A stretch of DNA of 26,567 bases from positions 1-26,567 of the IMG/VR virus record IMGVR_UViG_3300029319_000411, one strand, 5' to 3'. Positions 15,970-23,000 of this stretch are shown in pieces. The notes under the pieces are model-generated. The model was not told where the DNA came from. It searched no databases and worked only from the letters and a program-made list of their open reading frames with translations. Position 1 is the stretch's first letter, and every line of letters begins with the position of its first letter. The position numbers were made by a program, and so were the translations under genes. The DNA is from a virus.

Positions 15970-16758
15970 CTATGCTGCTGAACGCCCGGCATCTAATTCC
16001 TCATAGTTGGGCGTTTGACTTGTGCTGACTGCGGTGTAATTTGCAGTCTGGCTATCATCAATCGTAGTGTAGTTTGGCGATTGAGAGGTGTCTATCTCAC
16101 CATAAACTAGCATATTTCCTATGTTAGTCGTGATCCCCTCGCCTGTAATCTGAATCAGCGCTTTGGCGACTGTCTCTATATCACCCACAGCACTGGTCAC
16201 TTGTTGCCCACCGAGATCGACCGCGGCTTTGGCATTTATCGTCAGAGATCCGATGCCAGCCGTCGTACCCACACCTGTGGGCGATACTGTAGCTTTTGCA
16301 ACGGTCGTGACCGCCCCGACGCCTGCGGTTGCGCCGACACCCGCTGTAATTTGTGTGATGGCTTTGGCGACGATTTGAATCGCACCTGGGGATGCCGTTG
16401 CGGATTGGCCTGTGGGAACCACGTTGGCTTTTGCAGATATCGTCAGCGCGCCTTGACTTGCCGTCACTCCTTGCCCGGTCACAGAGACATTGGCTGCCGC
16501 GTTTGTGGTAACACTGCCAACACTACTGGTGGCGCCGACACCCGTGGGCGTGACATTCGCTTTTGCGTTGAGTGTGACCGCACCGACACCCGCACTGACC
16601 GCTTGGCCCGTGGGCACGACGTTAGCTTTTGCAACGACCGAAACAGAGCCGACACTCAGCGTCGCGGCAAGACCTGTGGGCTCTACAGGTAAGGGTGTAC
16701 CCCAAGCCGCCTCACCCCAGGTGCCGCGACCCCACCCTGTCAGCGTCTGATCCGACAT
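15970..16758 (-). CDS. Repeat-rich tail-associated protein, 262 aa
   Basis: The N-terminus is MSDQTLTGWGRGTWGEAAWG, a Trp/Gly-rich segment. It is followed by about nine 22-residue repeats of the form VxPTGxxATxxVGxVTxxAKAN (residues 25-220), then three 11-residue repeats of the form SQTPNYxxxDD (225-257). No catalytic residue is seen. The uniform beta-like repeats suggest an elongated virion component. As I remember, proteins with GWGRGTWG openings and TGVxAT repeats are found near fibre genes of marine phages. It starts with a one-base overlap (TGATG) with a 44-codon gene and is followed 15 bases later by the fibre. Function as a fibre or fibre-tip adaptor is inferred from position. Confidence 0.7.
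   Translation of the reverse strand: MSDQTLTGWGRGTWGEAAWGTPLPVEPTGLAATLSVGSVSVVAKANVVPTGQAVSAGVGAVTLNAKANVTPTGVGATSSVGSVTTNAAANVSVTGQGVTASQGALTISAKANVVPTGQSATASPGAIQIVAKAITQITAGVGATAGVGAVTTVAKATVSPTGVGTTAGIGSLTINAKAAVDLGGQQVTSAVGDIETVAKALIQITGEGITTNIGNMLVYGEIDTSQSPNYTTIDDSQTANYTAVSTSQTPNYEELDAGRSAA
15988..16086 (-). repeat. Three 11-residue (33-base) repeats at the C-terminus of the same protein
   Basis: Residues 225-257 read SQSPNYTTIDD, SQTANYTAVST and SQTPNYEELDA, an 11-residue period distinct from the preceding 22-residue one. Confidence 0.8.
16093..16686 (-). repeat. About nine 22-residue (66-base) repeats inside the tail-associated protein
   Basis: Repeat starts at residues 25, 47, 69, 91 and 113 are exactly 22 residues apart; one unit near 135 carries an extra residue and the last two are more degenerate. 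Common elements are PTG near the start, a central VGxVT or VGAVT, and AKAN at the end of each unit. Confidence 0.85.
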
Positions 16759-16892
16759 CAGCTACCTTGTGCGGCTTTCAGATGTTCGACAGCGCGCGTC
16801 ATGATATCGCGCACCGAATCAGTCAAAAAATCAGTAGCGAGGGAATCCTCGAGGATTTTGATCGTTTCAGCAATGTGCTCTTCTGGTGTCAT
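16758..16892 (-). CDS. Tiny hypothetical protein, 44 aa
   Basis: The gene reads MTPEEHIAETIKILEDSLAT, DFLTDSVRDIMTRAVEHLKA and ends AQGS. It is a single amphipathic helical protein with no membrane segment. Its stop overlaps the start of the repeat-rich tail gene by one base (TGATG), the same coupling seen throughout the operon. An AAGGGGG Shine-Dalgarno precedes the ATG, lying within a hairpin loop described separately. No family recognised; possibly a small chaperone for the neighbouring tail protein. Confidence 0.55.
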   Translation of the reverse strand: MTPEEHIAETIKILEDSLATDFLTDSVRDIMTRAVEHLKAAQGS

Positions 16893-16893
16893 A

Positions 16894-16914
16894 GGTGGCC
16901 CCCTTGGAGCCACC
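16894..16914 (-). promoter_or_regulatory. Hairpin holding the ribosome binding site of the 44-aa gene
   Basis: Perfect 6-base arms GGTGGC and GCCACC enclose a 9-base loop that contains the AAGGGG part of the Shine-Dalgarno, one base upstream of the ATG at 16892. It is 10 bases past the recombinase stop. No T-run follows, so a terminator is less likely than control of translation, or simple separation of recombinase and tail messages. Confidence 0.45.
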
Positions 16915-16924
16915 ATCATAGACC

Positions 16925-17713
16925 CTACGCCGCCTTTGGCAAACCCTGAAACTTGCGGTTGAGAATGCGCTGGACTTTTGAATGTGTCAGCGGTGGGATG
17001 TCGTGCAAGCTATTGACCTGGGTTGCTATCTTACGTGGACCCAAGCCACGCTTGTGCAGACGGTAGATGGTTTTCAAGACGGCTTGCTCCTCTGGCACCT
17101 CTTCCAAAAGCTTGCGGGTTTTGCTTCCTGTCTTGACCTCCACATGGCGAAACCCGTAAGGCGCCGATCCACCGATCGCATACCCGCGTGACGCCCAGTC
17201 TAGTTTGCCCGCTGAGAAACGGTCTTTGATCGTCGCATGTTCAATCTCTGCGACGGCAGAAAGCACCATCAACATGATCTGATTTGCCATGTGATTCATG
17301 TCAAACTTTGCATCCAAGCCCTTTGTTTTGACTGCGTCAGGGTAAACAATCGGCATTTCACCGAACTGCTCACAGAAAAACAGGGTGATGCCAATCTCTT
17401 GCAGTTGAGGGATAAGCGATAGTAAATCAGAACTTGATCGGCTTAATCGATCGAGCCTGGTACAAACAACGACATCGTGTTCATCAATGATGTCAGTCAT
17501 TTCACGGCTGGCAGGGCGATCTAAAACCGCATGCGTACCACTGATGCCTTCATCAGCAAAAAACTGCGTGACCTCGCGATTATACTTCTCGCGCACAAAC
17601 TCGCTGATCTGTTGCATCTGGGTTTCGAGCGAAATGCCCGACTTGACTTGCTCATCCGTGGACACCCGAATGTAGCCGTAGATGTTGTTGATTTGCTTAT
17701 ACGGCCCGCTCAT
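16925..17713 (-). CDS. Serine recombinase (resolvase/invertase family), 262 aa
   Basis: The N-terminal resolvase domain (10-160) has YIRVSTDEQ with nucleophile Ser18 and Arg16, then DRPASREM (Arg66, Arg70) and TRLDRLSRSSSDLLSL (Arg86, Asp88, Arg89), the active-site set of serine recombinases. A long E-helix-like segment follows (NQIMLMVLSAVAEIEHATI). The C-terminal part (SRGYAIGGSAPYGFR, then LHKRGLGPRKIATQVN) is a short recombinase/helix-turn-helix domain. It is longer than Gin-type invertases (about 190) and much shorter than large serine integrases (over 400). It lies next to tail fibre genes, so inversion or exchange of fibre DNA is possible, but I found no flanking crossover repeats. It overlaps the preceding gene by four bases. 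Confidence 0.88.
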   Translation of the reverse strand: MSGPYKQINNIYGYIRVSTDEQVKSGISLETQMQQISEFVREKYNREVTQFFADEGISGTHAVLDRPASREMTDIIDEHDVVVCTRLDRLSRSSSDLLSLIPQLQEIGITLFFCEQFGEMPIVYPDAVKTKGLDAKFDMNHMANQIMLMVLSAVAEIEHATIKDRFSAGKLDWASRGYAIGGSAPYGFRHVEVKTGSKTRKLLEEVPEEQAVLKTIYRLHKRGLGPRKIATQVNSLHDIPPLTHSKVQRILNRKFQGLPKAA

Positions 17714-17946
17714 TTCACACCACCTTTGTAACCGTAGTCGGTCATCTCTTCATGCAGTCGTTGCCAGTTGATATCAAGTGGCATGTTGTCGTTTGTGCGG
17801 TCGGCAAACATCACCACACCATCCTTTACCAGCTCCACGCCATACACGGCCTTTGGCACACCATCGTAAACAATATCAATGTTGTGCTTCAGACAAGTGC
17901 GACGCACACGATTATAAAACCGCTTTTTCTGTTGCGCTTTATCCAT
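17710..17946 (-). CDS. Small basic hypothetical protein, 78 aa
   Basis: I chose the ATG at 17946 (MDKAQQKKRFYNRVRRTCLK), because GAAGGAGG lies 8 bases upstream. The longer frame from 18033 would cover the upstream gene and starts with an unlikely sequence. The N-terminus is very basic, and the rest has a strand-rich look (NIDIVYDGVPKAVYGVELVK, DGVVMFADRT). It might bind nucleic acid and overlaps the recombinase start by four bases, so it could assist or regulate that enzyme. No family recognised. Confidence 0.65.
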   Translation of the reverse strand: MDKAQQKKRFYNRVRRTCLKHNIDIVYDGVPKAVYGVELVKDGVVMFADRTNDNMPLDINWQRLHEEMTDYGYKGGVK

Positions 17947-18106
17947 AGTTGATGCCTCCTTCTTTTTGCAAAATAGCCAAAACCAAAACCTTTTCGATTT
18001 CCTCAAGCTGTCGCTGAAGGTCACTGCCCTCAACCACTTTGTGCTTCCAGTCGGCCACTTGGTTGAGCAGCACGTCGGCTTGGTCCATAGTCAGTTCGAC
18101 CTTCAT
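17939..18106 (-). CDS. Small helical hypothetical protein, 55 aa
   Basis: The ATG at 18106 (MKVELTMDQADVLLNQVADW) overlaps the previous stop by four bases and has AAGGAGG a few bases upstream; the alternative ATG at 18133 lacks this. The protein is one long amphipathic helix with Leu/Val and Glu/Lys (DLQRQLEEIEKVLVLAILQK), probably a dimer. Its end overlaps the next start by eight bases (ATGGATAA). Function unknown. Confidence 0.65.
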   Translation of the reverse strand: MKVELTMDQADVLLNQVADWKHKVVEGSDLQRQLEEIEKVLVLAILQKEGGINYG

Positions 18107-18324
18107 TCTCCCTCCTTCTTGCCAGCCAACCACGCGGTCTGTGGGAAACTTTCAATAAGATGCTCAGTAAGGGCTGGCTCAAACCGCTCTGCCTGCCTAA
18201 ACAGCTTTTCAGCAGCGCTCTTTGCGTGTTTGATGTTTCCACCCCAAAGGATGCCGTCAAGACCGTCAGCAAGAACTTGAATCTCTTGCGATGTGAGTTG
18301 AATGCGTTCTGTTAAAAGTGTCAT
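18103..18324 (-). CDS. Small hypothetical protein, 73 aa, related to the plus-strand gene at 19455
   Basis: It opens MTLLTERIQLTSQEIQVLAD and is helical throughout, ending in a basic/acidic tail (KKEGE). The opening matches the divergent 73-residue protein at 19455-19676 (MTLLSTQYVQFTNEELELLN): MTLL, a spacer, Q, L/F, T, S/N, then a Glu/Gln helix with Leu. The lengths are identical. The two may be paralogues on opposite sides of the control region. AAGGAG lies 6 bases before the ATG. Function unknown; small dimeric regulators are one possibility. Confidence 0.65.
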   Translation of the reverse strand: MTLLTERIQLTSQEIQVLADGLDGILWGGNIKHAKSAAEKLFRQAERFEPALTEHLIESFPQTAWLAGKKEGE

Positions 18325-18337
18325 AAGCTTCTCCTTC

Positions 18338-19297
18338 CTAAATTGCGACCAACGGGTCTAATGGCTCAACGAGCCGATAAATGTTGCCTTCATACGTGGC
18401 TTGGCGAGGCCCTACAAAGCTAGGCTTCACGTAAATTTTCTTGCCGTATTGCGGGTGGTGCCGGAAGCGTGGGTGACTCAGGGTCTTCCAGTGGCCTCGA
18501 CGTCGGTGTGGCTTGGGTGATGCGTGAGTGCCAATGCTTTCGCTTTGGGTCGTGGGCATACGGTCCAACAACAAAATTCGTGGGCCAGTAGCGCCCACCC
18601 ATGGCCTGTTCTTTTGAAGCGCAGGTGACGTCTTGGGTTTCTTCGTAGGCGTGACCTCAACGAGGTGTTTGGGTCCGTGTTTCAAATAAAGCATCAAAAA
18701 ATGAGCGCCCAAGAAAAACGACTGTGCCTGCTTCAAGCCCTCATCCATTATATTGAGGTCAAAACATTTGCGGCTCGCAACCTCCTTATATAAAGGCGTG
18801 GGTTTGATACTTATGTCTAAATTCACCGCTCCATCCCTAGTGCGGACAAAGCACTCAGCAAAAAACTCATAAGAGCCATCGCCTCCAACCATTTCAGACA
18901 GCTCTGTTCGAAAAGACTCTGGGGGGTGTCGTTTTGTCCAAACATGGCACAAAAATAAATCTTCGTCTTTGGTTTTTGGCACTTTTCTGATGATGCCCCA
19001 CTGCTCAGTTTTTGAAGGATAAGCCTTGTCAACACCTTCGACGAATTTGCTGTTTTCATAAAAATCAGCGTCGTATGTGTGAGCCATGACGTAATCATCG
19101 TAAACGTGCTCAGTCCTTAGTTGATCCTGATCAGAAAAATCAGAGTCAGCATAAGGTTGATCTGCGAGCTTTTTGTCCGCCATGTAAAAGAACGGCAAGG
19201 TCATTGCCCATTTGACGTATTCTTCGTCCGCGAAGCCCCAAGCCTTTGACAGCTTGACGTAGCGTCGGATCATCTCAAGATCGGGTCGTTGTGCCAT
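18338..19297 (-). CDS. Conserved hypothetical protein, first gene of the long leftward operon, 319 aa
   Basis: AAGGAGGTGAC directly precedes the ATG, the strongest ribosome binding site in the window, so high expression is likely. The N-terminal half is acidic with many Tyr/Asp (KLADQPYADSDFSDQDQLRT). The middle is alpha/beta with a hydrophobic LGAHFLMLYLKHG. The C-terminus is a basic His/Arg-rich module (residues 230-297: RPWVGATGPRILLLDRMP, PHRRRGHWKTLSHPRFRHHP, YGKKIYVKPSFVGP). I remember that C-terminal module as recurrent in marine phage proteins of unknown function; it might bind nucleic acid or metal. As first gene after the divergent promoter it could be a regulator or early host-takeover protein, but the sequence does not show which. 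Confidence 0.7.
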   Translation of the reverse strand: MAQRPDLEMIRRYVKLSKAWGFADEEYVKWAMTLPFFYMADKKLADQPYADSDFSDQDQLRTEHVYDDYVMAHTYDADFYENSKFVEGVDKAYPSKTEQWGIIRKVPKTKDEDLFLCHVWTKRHPPESFRTELSEMVGGDGSYEFFAECFVRTRDGAVNLDISIKPTPLYKEVASRKCFDLNIMDEGLKQAQSFFLGAHFLMLYLKHGPKHLVEVTPTKKPKTSPALQKNRPWVGATGPRILLLDRMPTTQSESIGTHASPKPHRRRGHWKTLSHPRFRHHPQYGKKIYVKPSFVGPRQATYEGNIYRLVEPLDPLVAI

Positions 19298-19317
19298 GTC
19301 ACCTCCTTATCAATTGC

Positions 19318-19333
19318 TGTTCCACATGGAACA
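19318..19333. promoter_or_regulatory. Operator-like palindrome TGTTCCacatGGAACA
   Basis: Perfect 6-base arms around a 4-base centre, 20 bases upstream of the leftward operon's first ATG and just before its ribosome binding site. The arms extend imperfectly into AATT on both sides. A dimeric repressor binding here would block leftward transcription, and in RNA it could form a hairpin near the ribosome binding site. Confidence 0.5.
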
Positions 19334-19402
19334 ATTCACAGTCTGCCATGTGCCGTGTCGATGTACAACATATTTATACAAAAATGTTTTTGTGCAAAAG
19401 TG

Positions 19403-19427
19403 TTGACAATGACACGCACAGTGTGCG
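19403..19427 (+). promoter_or_regulatory. TTGACA -35-like box with palindrome CGCACA-G-TGTGCG
   Basis: TTGACA at 19403-19408 is followed at 19415-19427 by a perfect 13-base palindrome that covers the spacer and the expected -10. It lies 28 bases before the ATG of the first rightward gene, in the position of a repressor operator. Confidence 0.5.
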
Positions 19428-19454
19428 ACGGTCGATTTTATTTGGGAGAAAAAA

Positions 19455-19676
19455 ATGACACTACTTAGCACACAGTACGTGCAGTTTACCAACGAGGAGT
19501 TGGAGCTGCTCAACACCCTCATACGGATGAGCTCTGATGATCCGCGCGTTAACGGCATTGAGAGCACCTGTTTTCGACATGAAAACTCTAGCCCAGATCA
19601 AGAAGCCAGGTTGAAATCCTTGTGGACCTCGATTGAGATAAAACTCAGCGAGTTTGAGGTGGCCGCTGATGGATAA
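19455..19676 (+). CDS. First rightward small protein, 73 aa
   Basis: GGGAG lies 8 bases before the ATG. The protein opens MTLLSTQYVQFTNEELELLN, continues as an acidic helical domain (RMSSDDPRVNGIESTCFRHE) and ends with another helix (EARLKSLWTSIEIKLSEF). Its start and length resemble the 73-residue protein encoded divergently at 18103-18324. No DNA-binding motif is evident. The next gene overlaps its end by eight bases. The opposite-strand ORF over the same bases lacks a ribosome binding site and is a shadow. Confidence 0.65.
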   Translation: MTLLSTQYVQFTNEELELLNTLIRMSSDDPRVNGIESTCFRHENSSPDQEARLKSLWTSIEIKLSEFEVAADG

Positions 19677-19869
19677 GTTCAAACAAATGTTACTTGAGCA
19701 TGATTGGTATTTCGTTTACAGCGATGACCACCGGGCTTGGCGGCGTGGCAAACAGCAACGCGCTGACCTGCGAGCAGAAGCAGAGCGCTTGGGTAAACCT
19801 GAGCTGGTGAACCAAGCGTTTGAAAAATTTGAGGCAGGTGAGCTCGAGCATTGGGTGGAGAAGTTATGA
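19669..19869 (+). CDS. Small basic hypothetical protein, 66 aa
   Basis: The ATG at 19669 (MDKFKQMLLEHDWYFVYSDD) is chosen over one at 19654 because GAGGTGG is correctly spaced before it and the eight-base ATGGATAA overlap is the same as at 17939-17946. After the Trp/Tyr-rich start comes a basic helix (HRAWRRGKQQRADLRAEAER) and an acidic tail. It may contact nucleic acid. Function unknown. Confidence 0.65.
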   Translation: MDKFKQMLLEHDWYFVYSDDHRAWRRGKQQRADLRAEAERLGKPELVNQAFEKFEAGELEHWVEKL

Positions 19870-20078
19870 ATCGCTATTTCGATACATTAGATTTTGTCGC
19901 GGGGCGTATGCCGCACGATCCCTCCTCAACGCGAGGCAAAAAAGTCTTACGCAAGGCACTAACGCGGGAACACGACGCGGGGCCAGAAGCCAACTACATC
20001 ATTCGGGTGTGGAAAGAAGAGCGTGGGTTAGAAAAACGGCCGCCAGCTTCTGGCGATGTTACAAAGCCACATCCATAA
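19866..20078 (+). CDS. Small basic hypothetical protein converging on the polyvalent gene, 70 aa
   Basis: The ATG overlaps the upstream stop by four bases (ATGA) and GGAG sits about 6 bases before it. The protein reads MNRYFDTLDFVAGRMPHDPS and becomes basic (TRGKKVLRKALTREHDAG), ending in a charged Pro-rich tail. Its last 20 bases overlap the 3-prime end of the oppositely transcribed polyvalent protein gene, so one message is antisense to the other there. No family recognised. Confidence 0.65.
   Translation: MNRYFDTLDFVAGRMPHDPSSTRGKKVLRKALTREHDAGPEANYIIRVWKEERGLEKRPPASGDVTKPHP
20031..20055 (-). terminator. Probable rho-independent terminator of the polyvalent protein transcript
   Basis: Reading leftward, the stop at 20061-20059 is followed by CGCCAG-AAG-CTGGCG (perfect 6-base arms, 3-base loop, 20055-20041), then GCCG and five T (20036-20032). 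The stem is strong but the T-run is short and offset by four bases, so termination may be partial. It lies inside the coding end of the convergent rightward gene. Confidence 0.6.
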
Positions 20079-23000
20079 GACTTTTTGCCGCTTCACGTTC
20101 TGCATCGCCAAAAATATCTTCGTAGACATACTTTCCGCCTTGGTACAGCAAGCCAAGCGGTGTGACGTTGTCTGGCCGAGTCACTTCTTCAACAAACTGT
20201 TGACCTAAGGGTGTCACCGCTTGGACAACAGGCTCCAGTAACGAAGCAATACCTGCCTGCGCTCTTTCGCTGAGTTCCTTGCCTTCAGGAGTGAAGGGTT
20301 CAAAATCTAACGCCGCTGCTCTTTCTTCTCTTGCAGTGCGAACGAGTTCTGCCAACTCTTCTGAGCTGATATCCCTTCCCCGTAAACGATCGACTAACCC
20401 TTTGCGATACGCATCGAGGCCCGCTATGCCGCCAGCAATCGGCGCTACTATGGCGGAACCCAAATCTGCCGCAACCTCAAACGGCGCACCTTGGGCTCGC
20501 CGGGTCGCTGCTTGGGCTTCTTGCATCGCACCCAGGCCGACAATACCTGCGGACGCAGGCACTAAGAGTGGAGGCGCGCTTGCGAGTATGTTGGGTGAGT
20601 CTGCTTTTGCTGGATCAAACCTTGCGTTGATTGAGCGTATAAGGTTTTCATTGCCAGGAAAAACAACGGTATGCATACCGCCGGGTGACATCCCAGCAAA
20701 TTTAGACCCTACTGTATTATCTACAACGCCTTTGTAACCCATATCGACCAAAAGGTTCTGCATAATTTGGCCGTTGTTCAGCATTTCACCAGTTTCGACA
20801 TCTTCACTGAAAGTCTTGCGAAGGGTGTCATTGATATCAGTAAAATCTATTTCACCCGCTTCTAAAACGCGGTCTATTACAATATTTGTTGCTTCATCAC
20901 TTGCACCCGCTGATCTCAGCGATTCAGCAAGTTTTGCAATCGGGCTTTCGTAATCAAAATTTTCGAGCTCCTGTGCGTACTCAAAAACAGCATCTTCGTA
21001 ATCATCATCGCTTTGAAAATCACCGCGATCTACTTCATCTCTAGCAGTCTCGTAATATTGTTCTCGATCAATATCAATGACCGTTTTGTTTTTTCCTCCA
21101 ATGACTGCAAATTCTTTGTTGTTGACAAAGACAGGGTAAATAACGCCCTCGTTATCGCCTTTCAGTATCGTTTTCGCCGCTAACTTTGAGGCTGCGCGCA
21201 GCGCATCACGATCTCGATCTTCCTCAAATCTATCAACGAGTTTCTCCACTTTTGCGAACACTTCTGGGTCATTGATTTTTCCCCAAAACTCAGGATTCAA
21301 ATCCCAATCACTTTCTAAACTATTTTCGATGCTTTCGGCGAGTAGCTCAATACGGTTCGTCAAGTCTGGTCCTTCACCCGCATAGTTCCGCGAAGCGTCA
21401 CTCGGCGAAACAGTAAAGTAAGTGCCTTGTCCGAAATCATTATCGGAGTTGAGGCTAGGCACAAACTTTTCTATGTCGAAGGTAGATCCGTGATAAAGAA
21501 TTTGGTCTGTCTGAAAACCCATTTTGTCCGCTTTCAGCATCGCCTCTGCAAACTCTTTCAGAGCACCCGCTTGCACTTCTTGCGGTGTCACCAAACCTGC
21601 CGACAAAAGCGTAAAGGTCAAGGCGCCACCAGTTAGACCCACGATGGAATTTACATCTACACCGCGAGCTTCCATACGCCTTAGAATGTCTTCCGTGATG
21701 GTTCCGCCATACGGCTTCATTTGGAGGGCGCGTATTTCTTGCTGAGTGGGGTTCGCGGGGTCTTTGACTGGTTTTTGAGCTTTACCAAAACGCGCCTCTG
21801 GTAATAAGTCGAACACCGTGGCTGCGCTTGCGTTTTCCAGCACTCCGACCCCACCACCAGGTACGACAAAAGGATATGAGGGATGCGCTGAATCAAAAAT
21901 ATCAATGTCAGCAAAAATGCGCCCGACGTTTTGGATGCCCGCATCTCTTGCGGTAAGTTGTTTTGGATCGGCATTTATCAAGCGTGCCGCACCAATGGAA
22001 AGACCACCTTTTCCGCGAAACTGGACATCCATCATGTTCATGAGTTCTTTGCGTAATACGTCGGGTGCATTTCGCCACGCTTGAACGGCTTCAGGATTGT
22101 CTAGGCCCGGCCAGTTTTTACCAAAACTGACTCCCGCTCCTACCCGTTTTCCGTCTTTGATCGAACCCACTGTTTTGTAATCACGTAACGCTTTATCCAA
22201 AGACTTTTTTGTTGCCTTGGTCATATTCGCGGCGGCGTACCCGAGCATCAATTCACCCGTCGTCGTCGCAAAATCTCCCCCGCTAGGAGCCATGCGCCAC
22301 GGGATGTACAGTGGGTCTTTACCTGATTTCGATTTGAGTTCACGCGCCAACTCTAAAATTTGGCGCGATGGTTGTTCTGCGGACGCCCAGACACCACTTG
22401 GATTGTTAAACATAAAGTCTTGGCCACCAGGTAAATCGATGGGATCTACAAGCTGCACTCGATTGATGCTGGTGACCTGACCACCCGCCCTGGTCCGATC
22501 GGCCATTGAGGTGACAAAGTCCTCGCCCTCCAACTCCGACAGAGCAAGTGGTGGCATTGGTTGAGTATCTAGACTGGGCTGTATTTCCGCTTCAAGATTC
22601 CTCAACATTTCCTGCTCTCTGACGCGAGGATCAAAGCGAGGGTCGAAATCACCTTTCAAAATCAAATCTAAGATGCCACCTTTTGCCATCGATCGGACAC
22701 TACCACCGCTGGCTTTCAGCAGCTCTGGCGAATCAAGATCCTCAAAGTCGGCGTTAACAGAACGTACATTTTTCGGATCGAAGATGACGAGTTCATCGCC
22801 GACCTTGAACCCCGCAAAGCCCGCTTCAGCCATGTCTTCTTTCGCTTTATTTTTTAAGAGATCGCGAGCATCGGGGAAGCTTAACTCACTTGTATCTAGC
22901 TCTTTTTGCGCCTTGTTAAAAAAAACATCGTAGTCCTTAATATCACCGATCTTTCCCCGTACAAACACGGGCAAAATGCGAGCGTTGTCACCAAATAACG

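Larger units (their letters stand above)
19298..19454. promoter_or_regulatory. Divergent control region between the leftward operon and the rightward small genes
   Basis: This 157-base gap separates the two transcription directions. It is AT-rich in the middle (19361-19400) and carries two operator-like palindromes (19318-19333 and 19415-19427). On the plus strand TTGACA (19403-19408) is a perfect -35, but at a spacing of 17 there is no good -10. On the minus strand TATAAA (19378-19373) is a possible -10 without a well-spaced -35. Atypical spacing may mean activator-dependent or phage-specific promoters. Confidence 0.65.

Noticed and set aside
16201-16692. 163-codon Cys/Arg-rich plus-strand frame
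   Set aside because: Antisense shadow of the 22-residue repeats; the apparent Cys pattern only reflects the 66-base period.
12325-17713. Diversity-generating retroelement near the fibre
   Set aside because: No reverse transcriptase motif and no template/variable repeat pair is visible.
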